Source: Actinomyces sp. (GTDB taxonomy: Bacteria; Actinomycetota; Acidimicrobiia; Acidimicrobiales; Aldehydirespiratoraceae). Taken from it: a stretch of DNA of 5,576 nucleotides. The notes below the pieces were generated by a model. That model saw only the letters and a list, made by a program, of their open reading frames with translations, searched no databases and was not told where the DNA came from. Location of the stretch: the NCBI GenBank assembly GCA_003697065.1, contig RFFY01000496.1, forward strand, positions 1 through 5,576. The letters run 5' to 3'. Both the position numbers and the translations under genes were made by a program. Numbering within the stretch: position 1 is the stretch's first letter; every line of letters starts with the position of its first letter. Below are positions 1 through 5,576 of this stretch, piece after piece.

Positions 1-1511
1 TCTTCGCCCTCCTCGCCTTCCGCATCCCCGAACCGCCCCGCGGCCAGTGGGAGAAGGACGACGTCCTGTCGACCCTGATCGAGGACGAACACAGCGTGCC
101 CATCTCGGTCGAGGCCGCCTTCGCCCGACTCCTGCGCATCCGCACCGTGCGCACGGTCATCGTCGCCTTCAGCGCTCTGGGGTTCTCCCTGTTCACCGTC
201 CCCGTCCTGGCCAACCTGCATCTCGAGGACGAGTTCGGCCTCGGCTCGTTCGGGCGGGGCGCCGTCGCCTCGGTCGCCGGGTTCGCCGCCGCCGTGGTCC
301 TGCCCTTCGTCGGTATCCGTTTCGACCGCCTCTACCGGACCAACCCCACCCTCGCCTTCCGCCTCGTCGGCCTGCTGATCCTGCCGGGCGCGGTGCTCGT
401 GCCCCTCCAGTTCCTGATGCCGAACGAGTACCTCTTCGCCGCCGTCAGCGTCGTCGCCATCCTCTTCGCCGCCTCGGCGTTCTCGATGGTCGGGCCCCTC
501 ATCCAGACCATCGTGCCCTACCGCCTGCGGGGCCTCGGGTCGGCGCTGGTCACCATGTACATCTTCTTCATCGGGGCCACCGGCGGGGCCCTCTTGTCCA
601 AGATGCTCACCGACGCCTACGGCGTCACGGCCACGGTGTTCGTCCTGGCCATCCCGTCCAACCTCCTCGGCGGTCTGCTCATCCTGCGCGGGGCCTCCTT
701 CATCAAGCACGACCTCTCCCTCGTCGTCGCCGAACTACAGGAGGAGCTCGAGGAGCACGAGCGCCGCAGCCGCGATCCCGAGCACGTCCCCGCCCTGCAG
801 GTCCACGACGTCGACTTCAGCTACGGCAACGTCCAGGTCCTCTTCGATCTGTCCTTCGAGGTCCAGCGGGGCGAGACCCTCGCCCTCCTCGGCACCAACG
901 GGGCGGGCAAGTCCACCGCCCTGCGGGTCGTGACCGGCCTCGGCACCCCCCAACGCGGGGTGGTCCGGCTCAACGGGCAGACCATCACCTTCGCCACCCC
1001 CGAACAGAGGGCGGCCCTGGGCATCCAGATGCTGCCGGGCGGGCGGGGCATCTTCCCCTCGCTCAGCATCGGCGACAACCTGCGCGTCGGCGCCTACCGC
1101 TACCGCCGGGACCCGGCGGAGGTCCGGCGTCGCATCGAGCGGGTCGTCGAGCTGTTCCCCGCTCTCGACGGACGCCTCGACGAACGCGCCGGCGACCTCT
1201 CCGGCGGCCAGCAGCAGATGCTGGCCCTGGCCCGGGTCATGCTCCACGACCCCGAGATCCTCATCATCGACGAGCTGAGTCTGGGCCTGGCCCCCACCGT
1301 CGTGGCCGACCTGCTGGAGCACCTCGACACCCTCCGCCAGGCGGGTCAGACCATGATCATCGTCGAGCAGTCCCTCAACGTCGCCCTCTCCATCGCCGAC
1401 CGGGCCGTCTTCCTGGAGAAGGGCCAGGTGCGCTTCGAGGGACCGGCGGCCGAGTTGGCCGAGCGCGACGACCTGGCCCGGGCGGTGTTCCTCGGGGGCG
1501 ACCAGAGGTGA
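1..1511 (+). CDS. MFS-type membrane domain fused to a LivF-type ABC ATPase (5' partial)
   Basis: The open frame starts at the left edge (first whole codon at 3) and ends with TGA at 1509-1511, giving 502 visible residues. A GTG at 96 is only an internal valine: the codons before it read as the end of an MFS TM6 and its central loop (FRIPEPPRG, then WEKDDV). Nucleotides about 140-690 encode six hydrophobic segments, fitting TM7-12 of a 12-TM MFS protein, with YRLRGLGSA before TM11. A charged, Glu-rich linker (about 720-790) follows, then a complete LivF-like ATPase (about 792-1499): Walker A GTNGAGKST at 891-917, signature LSGGQQQ at 1197-1217, Walker B with DELSLGLAP at 1257-1295, and VEQ instead of an H-loop His, as is usual for LivF. 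Role inferred: it energises the permease encoded by the next gene from the cytoplasmic face. What the MFS part carries, or whether it transports at all, is unknown. It overlaps the next gene by one base, so the two are probably one operon. Confidence 0.92.
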   Translation, partial: FALLAFRIPEPPRGQWEKDDVLSTLIEDEHSVPISVEAAFARLLRIRTVRTVIVAFSALGFSLFTVPVLANLHLEDEFGLGSFGRGAVASVAGFAAAVVLPFVGIRFDRLYRTNPTLAFRLVGLLILPGAVLVPLQFLMPNEYLFAAVSVVAILFAASAFSMVGPLIQTIVPYRLRGLGSALVTMYIFFIGATGGALLSKMLTDAYGVTATVFVLAIPSNLLGGLLILRGASFIKHDLSLVVAELQEELEEHERRSRDPEHVPALQVHDVDFSYGNVQVLFDLSFEVQRGETLALLGTNGAGKSTALRVVTGLGTPQRGVVRLNGQTITFATPEQRAALGIQMLPGGRGIFPSLSIGDNLRVGAYRYRRDPAEVRRRIERVVELFPALDGRLDERAGDLSGGQQQMLALARVMLHDPEILIIDELSLGLAPTVVADLLEHLDTLRQAGQTMIIVEQSLNVALSIADRAVFLEKGQVRFEGPAAELAERDDLARAVFLGGDQR

Positions 1512-1513
1512 TG
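1508..1513 (+). promoter_or_regulatory. Stop/start overlap (GTGATG) coupling the two transporter genes
   Basis: The TGA stop of the MFS-LivF gene (1509-1511) shares its A with the ATG at 1511-1513. An in-frame GTG at 1508 is an alternative start that would add one residue. AGAGG at 1504-1508 resembles a Shine-Dalgarno core but is too close to either start, and the G run at 1494-1498 is about 12 bases from the ATG, so no well-placed site stands out. The arrangement favours termination-reinitiation, which would help keep the two proteins in balanced amounts. ATG at 1511 is preferred because the hydrophobic LivH-type N-terminus begins immediately after it. Confidence 0.75.
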
Positions 1514-4348
1514 CTCGCCACCTGGATCACCCGCCAGGTCGTCTTCGGCGGCCTGGTCGACGGCCTCACCTACGGCCTGCTGGCCATGGGTGTCGTCCTC
1601 ATCTTCCGCTCCACGCGGGTCATCAACTTCGCCGTCGGCAACATGGGTTTGCCCGCCACCAGCCTGTTCGCCCTGCTGGTACTCAACTACGCCTTCCCCT
1701 TCTGGCTCGCTCTGGCCGTCGCCCTCGCCGTGGGGACCCTCTACGGCACCCTCATCGAACTGGCCGTCATCCGTCGCCTCTTCGAGTCACCCCGCGTCAT
1801 CGTCCTCATCGCCACGGTGGGCGTGGCCCAGCTCTCCCAGGCCCTCATGCTCGCCCTGCCCGACATCGACACCGGCGGCGGAGCGCGTTTCCCCGTCGCC
1901 TTCGGCTCCACCATCGACGACCTCGTCGGCCTGCGCATCCGCGGGCCCCAACTGGTCGTCGTGGTCGTCGTGCCCCTGGTCGCCGTGGCCCTGGTGTGGG
2001 CCCTGGCGCGCACCACCTTCGGCAAGGCCGTGCTCGCCTCGGCCGACAACCCCGATCTCGCCCGCCTCTCGGGGGTCAACCCCAAGCTCGTGTCGACGGC
2101 CGTGTGGACCATCGCCGGCTTCCTCTCCAGCCTGACCATGATCCTCATCGCCGGGATGGCGGGCAGCCCCGCGGGCCTGCTCTCCCTGGGGCCGGCCACC
2201 ATGGCCCGGGCCCTCGCCGCCGCCGTGATCGCGGGCATGTACTCGTTCCCGCTGGCCCTGGCCGCCGGCGTGGTGCTGGGCATCGTCCAGAGCCTGGTGC
2301 GCTTCAACTTCTTCGATCAGCCCGGCCTCATCGACTTCCTGCTCTTCCTCGCCGTGCTCGTCGCCGTCTACTTCCAGTCCCGGGCATCCGACGACGAGAT
2401 CATCGCCTTCACCCCCAAGGTGAAGCCGGTCCCGCCCGCCCTCGCCGACCGCTGGTGGGTCCGCCACCTGTCCACCCTCACCTTCGGGGTCGGGCTGCTC
2501 GTCGCCGCCGCCCTGCCTTTGGTCATCGACGTCCCCTCCCGCCACTTCCTGTACGCCACCGTCGTCGGCTTCGCCGTGTGCGGCCTGTCGGTCACGGTCA
2601 TCACGGGCTGGGCCGGTCAGCTCTCCTTGTCCCAGATGACCTTCGCCGGCCTCGGGGCCCTCTTCGCCGCCACCCTGGTGCGGGGTGTGCAGCTCGACGT
2701 CGGCTACGGCTCGGTGCGGATCCTCGACGTCGCCTGGGGTGGCCTGCCCTTCCTCGCTGGTGTGGTGATCGCCCCCCTGTTCACCGCCGCCATCGCCGTG
2801 CTCATCGGGCTGGGGGCCCTGCGGGTGCGGGGGCTGATGCTCGCCGTGTCGACCTTCGCCTTCGCCCTCGCCGCCGAGCAGTACCTGTACCGGCGTCCCT
2901 TCTTCACCGGGGGCACCACCGGGGGCGTGCCCTTCCCCCGCGGCACCGTGTTCGGCATCGAGTTGTCGACCCAGCGCCGCTACTACTGGTTCTGCCTGAT
3001 CGGGCTCGTCATCGCCGTCGCCTTCGTCGCCCATCTGCGCCGCAGCGGGGTCGGTCGCTCCATCATCGCCGCCCGCGACAACGCCGCCTCGGCCTCCGCC
3101 TACACCATCGAACCGGCCCGCACCAAGCTCCTCGCCTTCGCCCTCGCCGGTGGCCTGGCCGGCTTCGGCGGCGCCCTGCTGGGTGGAGCCTTCCGTTCGG
3201 TGCGCACCAGCGAACCCCTCTTCCTCGTCGGCGACTCGCTCCAGCTCGTGGCCATGGTCGTGATCGGCGGCATCGGCTCGGTCGCCGGACCCGTCCTCGG
3301 CGCGGTGTGGGTCAAGGGCCTGCCCGCCTTCTGGCCCGACAACGACCTCATCCCCCTGTTCACCTCCAGCATCGGCCTGCTCATCCTGCTCCTCTACTTC
3401 CCCGGGGGATTCGCCCAGGTGGGCTACTCGATGCGCGACGCCCTGTTCGCCTGGGTCCTGCGTCGCGGCGAGGACGGTGCCGCCGGATCCACCCGCCCGG
3501 CGCCGGCGCGCCCCGTGCACCTGCGCCACGACGACATCGCCGAGCGACCCGTCCCCGACGTCGCCCTCGCCGCCTCCGGCATCACCGTGCGCTTCGGCGG
3601 AAACGTCGCCGTTGCCGACGTCACGGTCACCGTCGCCCGCGACGAGATCGTCGGGCTCATCGGCAACAACGGCGCGGGCAAGTCGACCTTCATGAACGCC
3701 GTCGGGGGCTACGTCCCGTCCACCGGCAGCGTCGAGCTGCTCGGCCAGGCCATCGACGGGCTCAGTCCCGCCCGCCGCGCCGCCCGGGGTCTGGGCCGGA
3801 CTTTCCAGGCCGCCACCTTGTTCCCCGAGCTGACCCTGCGAGAAACCGTGATGGTCGCCCTCGAGGCGCGGGGCTACACCCCCTTCCTCGCCACCGCCCT
3901 GCACCTGCCGGCCACGGGACGCCTCGAGCAGCGCCGACGGGCGGAAGCCGACGAGATCATCGACTTCCTCGGGCTCGGCCTGTACGCCGACGCCTACGTC
4001 TCGGACCTGTCGACGGGGACCCGGCGCATCGTCGAGGTGGCGGGCCTGCTCGCCCTGGGGGCCAGGGTGCTGTGCCTCGACGAGCCCACCGCCGGTCTGG
4101 CCCAGCGCGAGACCGAGGCCTTCGGGCCCCTGCTGAGGTCGGTGCGGGCGGAGCTGGGGGCGTCGATGCTCGTCATCGAACACGACATGCCCCTCATCAT
4201 GAGCGTCTCGGACCGGGTCTACTGCCTGGAGGCGGGCGAGGTCATCGCCGAGGGCCCGCCCGACGCCGTCCGCGACGACCCGGCGGTGATCGCCAGCTAC
4301 CTGGGTACCGACCGGCGGGCCATCGAACGCAGCGATGCCGCCTCCTGA
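1511..4348 (+). CDS. LivH-LivM-LivG triple fusion, branched-chain amino acid type ABC transporter
   Basis: The product has 945 residues and contains three normally separate subunits. Residues about 1-290 (to nt 2380) are LivH-like, with RVINFAVGN near the start and a cytoplasmic coupling loop near DNPDLARLSGVNP (180-191). Residues about 318-645 (nt 2462-3445) are LivM-like, with GWAGQLSLSQMTFAGLGA (366-383), a coupling loop at RDNAASASAYTIEPARTK (522-539), and GGIGSVAGPVLGA (586-598). A Pro/Ala/Arg-rich linker (about 650-680) leads to LivG (about 682-935): Walker A GNNGAGKST (718-726), Q-loop Gln766, signature LSTGTRR (833-839), Walker B VLCLDEPTAGL (853-863) and H-loop His891, closing with the LivG-like VIASYLGTD. 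The family imports branched-chain amino acids, amides, urea or aromatic acids; this substrate is unknown. The missing partner LivF is fused to the MFS domain in the gene just upstream. No binding protein is visible. The same frame stays open upstream to position 47, but that part overlaps the first gene and lacks any transporter-like sequence, so the longer start is rejected. Confidence 0.95.
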   Translation: MLATWITRQVVFGGLVDGLTYGLLAMGVVLIFRSTRVINFAVGNMGLPATSLFALLVLNYAFPFWLALAVALAVGTLYGTLIELAVIRRLFESPRVIVLIATVGVAQLSQALMLALPDIDTGGGARFPVAFGSTIDDLVGLRIRGPQLVVVVVVPLVAVALVWALARTTFGKAVLASADNPDLARLSGVNPKLVSTAVWTIAGFLSSLTMILIAGMAGSPAGLLSLGPATMARALAAAVIAGMYSFPLALAAGVVLGIVQSLVRFNFFDQPGLIDFLLFLAVLVAVYFQSRASDDEIIAFTPKVKPVPPALADRWWVRHLSTLTFGVGLLVAAALPLVIDVPSRHFLYATVVGFAVCGLSVTVITGWAGQLSLSQMTFAGLGALFAATLVRGVQLDVGYGSVRILDVAWGGLPFLAGVVIAPLFTAAIAVLIGLGALRVRGLMLAVSTFAFALAAEQYLYRRPFFTGGTTGGVPFPRGTVFGIELSTQRRYYWFCLIGLVIAVAFVAHLRRSGVGRSIIAARDNAASASAYTIEPARTKLLAFALAGGLAGFGGALLGGAFRSVRTSEPLFLVGDSLQLVAMVVIGGIGSVAGPVLGAVWVKGLPAFWPDNDLIPLFTSSIGLLILLLYFPGGFAQVGYSMRDALFAWVLRRGEDGAAGSTRPAPARPVHLRHDDIAERPVPDVALAASGITVRFGGNVAVADVTVTVARDEIVGLIGNNGAGKSTFMNAVGGYVPSTGSVELLGQAIDGLSPARRAARGLGRTFQAATLFPELTLRETVMVALEARGYTPFLATALHLPATGRLEQRRRAEADEIIDFLGLGLYADAYVSDLSTGTRRIVEVAGLLALGARVLCLDEPTAGLAQRETEAFGPLLRSVRAELGASMLVIEHDMPLIMSVSDRVYCLEAGEVIAEGPPDAVRDDPAVIASYLGTDRRAIERSDAAS

Positions 4349-4358
4349 CCGCCGCGCC

Positions 4359-4364
4359 TAGTCT
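4359..4364 (+). promoter_or_regulatory. Candidate -10 box for a leaderless transcript of the hydroxy-acid oxidase gene
   Basis: TAGTCT fits the actinobacterial TANNNT -10 pattern. It ends six bases before the GTG at 4371, so transcription would start at or beside the first base of the start codon. There is no Shine-Dalgarno-like purine run before the GTG, and the TAG of this hexamer is itself an in-frame stop that prevents any earlier start. No convincing -35 hexamer sits 16-18 bases upstream; CTGACC at 4345-4350 is too close. The location in a 22-base gap is consistent with a separate transcription start, but read-through from the transporter genes is also possible, as I see no terminator. 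Confidence 0.5.
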
Positions 4365-4370
4365 CGGGCC

Positions 4371-5576
4371 GTGCTCGAGACGCTCCGCTCGGTCCTGCGC
4401 TTCCGCCGGCCCACCCTGTCGGCGGCCGGCCGCCGCCTCGCCACCGCCGCCGACGTCGGCGATCTCCGCCGCCTCGCCCGACGGCGCCTGCCGGGCGGGG
4501 TGTTCGACTACATCGACGGGGCAGCCGAGGACGAGATCACCCTCGAGCGCAACCGCGCCGCCTTCCACCGCCTCGAGTTCCGTCCCCGGGTGCTGCGGGG
4601 GGTCGCCGAGGTCGACACCACCACCCGACTCCTGGGTCGCTCCACACCCCTGCCTCTGGTGCTGGCCCCGACGGGCTTCACCCGTATGGCCGATCCCGAC
4701 GGTGAGCTCGCCGTGGCCCGGGCCGCCGCCCGCGCCGGTGTGCCCTACTGCCTGTCGACCCTCTCCACCCGCTCCATCGAGGAGGTGGCCGCCGCCTCCG
4801 ACTCGGTGGCCTGGGGCGGTGAGGGCGAACGCCGTCTCTGGTTCCAGGTCTACGTGTGGCGCGACCGGGGCCTGGTCGCCGACATGATCCGCCGGGCGGC
4901 CGACGCCGGTTACGAGGCCCTCGTCCTCACCGTCGACACCCCCGTGCTGGGCCGACGCGAACGCGACGTCCGCCGCGGCTTCACCCTTCCGCCCGAGATC
5001 GGTCTCGACACCCTGCTCGACGGGGCCCGCCATCCGGGGTGGACCTGGCGCTTCGTGCGGTCCGAACCGATCCGCTTCGCCAACGTCGTCGGGGCGAGCG
5101 TGGGCGACGGCAGCGACGCCGTGTCCCTCAGCGCCTACATCAACAGCCAGTTCGACCGGAGCCTCTCGTGGGCCGACGTCGACTGGCTCCGCCGGCACTG
5201 GGACGGCCCGGTGGTGCTCAAGGGCATCCAGTGCGTCGACGACGCCGTCCGCGCCGCCGAGGCCGGGGTGGACGCCGTCGCCTTGTCCAACCACGGGGGA
5301 CGCCAGCTCGACGGGGCTCCGCCTCCCCTGGAGCTGGTCGAGCCGGTGGTCGACGCCGTGGGCGACCGCCTCGAGGTCATCTGCGACGGGGGGATCCGGC
5401 GTGGCGCCGACCTGGCCCGCGTGGTCGCTCTCGGGGCCCGGGCCGGGATGGCGGGTCGGGCCTATCTGTACGGGCTCGGCGCCGCCGGCGAGGCCGGTGT
5501 CGACCATGTCCTCGCCCTGTTCGACACGGGCCTGCGACGCACCCTCGCCCTGCTCGGGGTCACCGAGCTCGCCGAA
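4371..5576 (+). CDS. lldD: FMN-dependent alpha-hydroxy-acid oxidase / L-lactate dehydrogenase, LldD2-like (3' partial)
   Basis: The visible 402 residues begin at GTG 4371, the only usable start because an in-frame TAG lies at 4359. Family role: FMN oxidises an L-2-hydroxy acid to the 2-oxo acid. The glycolate-oxidase active-site set is all present, assigned by motif and spacing: Tyr47 (FDYIDGAAEDE), Tyr161 (WFQVYVWRDRG), Asp189 and Arg196 (LTVDTPVLGRR), Lys284 (VVLKGI), His308 and Arg311 (SNHGGRQLDGAP), and FMN-phosphate binders in DGGIRRG (339-345) and GRAYLYG (362-368). Gly102 in APTGFT replaces the Ala of glycolate oxidase, as in LldD and mandelate dehydrogenase, giving a roomier pocket. 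Loop 4 (about 203-260) is long and aromatic (HPGWTWRF), like membrane-associated, quinone-linked LldD. By recalled similarity it is closest to mycobacterial LldD2 (Rv1872c), including the N-terminal stretch LRFRRP and the end LLGVTELAE, so only a short C-terminal tail should be missing. The precise substrate and electron acceptor are not determined. It lies 22 bases after the transporter fusion. Confidence 0.9.
   Translation, partial: MLETLRSVLRFRRPTLSAAGRRLATAADVGDLRRLARRRLPGGVFDYIDGAAEDEITLERNRAAFHRLEFRPRVLRGVAEVDTTTRLLGRSTPLPLVLAPTGFTRMADPDGELAVARAAARAGVPYCLSTLSTRSIEEVAAASDSVAWGGEGERRLWFQVYVWRDRGLVADMIRRAADAGYEALVLTVDTPVLGRRERDVRRGFTLPPEIGLDTLLDGARHPGWTWRFVRSEPIRFANVVGASVGDGSDAVSLSAYINSQFDRSLSWADVDWLRRHWDGPVVLKGIQCVDDAVRAAEAGVDAVALSNHGGRQLDGAPPPLELVEPVVDAVGDRLEVICDGGIRRGADLARVVALGARAGMAGRAYLYGLGAAGEAGVDHVLALFDTGLRRTLALLGVTELAE

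Noticed and set aside
47..1510. In-frame open extension upstream of the LivHMG fusion, which would make a 1433-residue protein
   Set aside because: It overlaps the MFS-LivF gene in another frame, its translation is Arg/Pro/His-rich low-complexity text with no recognisable fold, and a proper LivH N-terminus begins at ATG 1511. The absence of stops follows from the high GC content. It is a trap for longest-ORF annotation.
1787..4183. Long minus-strand open frame (798 codons) opposite the LivHMG gene
   Set aside because: The translation is Gly/Asp/Glu/His/Gln-rich, as expected from the complement of GC-biased codons, with no domain-like motifs. The plus-strand protein here is unmistakable.
4349..4370. 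Search for a terminator between the transporter fusion and the oxidase gene
   Set aside because: The 22-base gap shows no inverted repeat able to form a stable stem and no T tract.
4421..4434. Perfect 14-base GC-only palindrome about 50 bases into the oxidase gene
   Set aside because: It lies within codons for Ser-Ala-Ala-Gly-Arg-Arg, where GC-rich palindromes arise readily by chance. It has no T run and no partner copy, so I do not call it a terminator or operator.
1996..4887. Long plus-strand open frame (963 codons) spanning the LivHMG gene and the start of the oxidase gene
   Set aside because: The product is Arg/Pro/His-rich without motifs and crosses two well-supported genes in other frames. 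It is a high-GC shadow.
4242..5507. Minus-strand open frame (421 codons) opposite the oxidase gene
   Set aside because: The plus strand encodes a protein with all active-site residues of the FMN hydroxy-acid oxidase family. The antisense translation shows only compositional bias.
4371..5576. Possible identity as MftD, the mycofactocin-pathway member of the same enzyme family
   Set aside because: The N-terminal motif FDYIDGAAEDE and the LLGVTEL ending match LldD/LldD2 rather than what I recall of MftD, and no mycofactocin genes are adjacent in the window.

Overview
This is a very GC-rich, densely coding stretch. Third codon positions are dominated by C and G, all genes lie on the plus strand, and almost no sequence is non-coding. 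Codon use, fused Liv-type transporter subunits and an LldD2-like enzyme point to a high-GC actinobacterium. The class Acidimicrobiia is my best guess, by recollection of similar proteins rather than by any search.

Layout: (1) Positions 1-1511 hold the 3' part of a gene for an MFS-type membrane domain fused to a LivF-type ABC ATPase; its 5' end lies outside the window. (2) Positions 1511-4348 hold a 945-residue triple fusion: a LivH-type permease, a LivM-type permease and a LivG-type ATPase in one chain. Its ATG shares one base with the TGA of the first gene (TGATG). (3) After a 22-base gap, positions 4371-5576 hold nearly all of an FMN-dependent alpha-hydroxy-acid oxidase/dehydrogenase resembling mycobacterial LldD2. 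It runs off the right edge, probably only one or two dozen codons before its end. A TAGTCT hexamer placed so that transcription would begin at or next to its GTG suggests a leaderless mRNA.

Together, genes 1 and 2 encode the four core parts of a branched-chain amino acid (HAAT/Liv) type ABC importer on only two polypeptides, with an extra MFS half-transporter or more attached to the LivF ATPase. No periplasmic binding protein is visible here. The substrate cannot be read from the sequence. The neighbouring hydroxy-acid oxidase makes a 2-hydroxy acid (lactate, a branched 2-hydroxy acid, mandelate or similar) one possibility, but its apparent own promoter weakens that link. There is no RNA gene, mobile element, CRISPR array or terminator that I can support, and no gene-free stretch longer than 22 bases.
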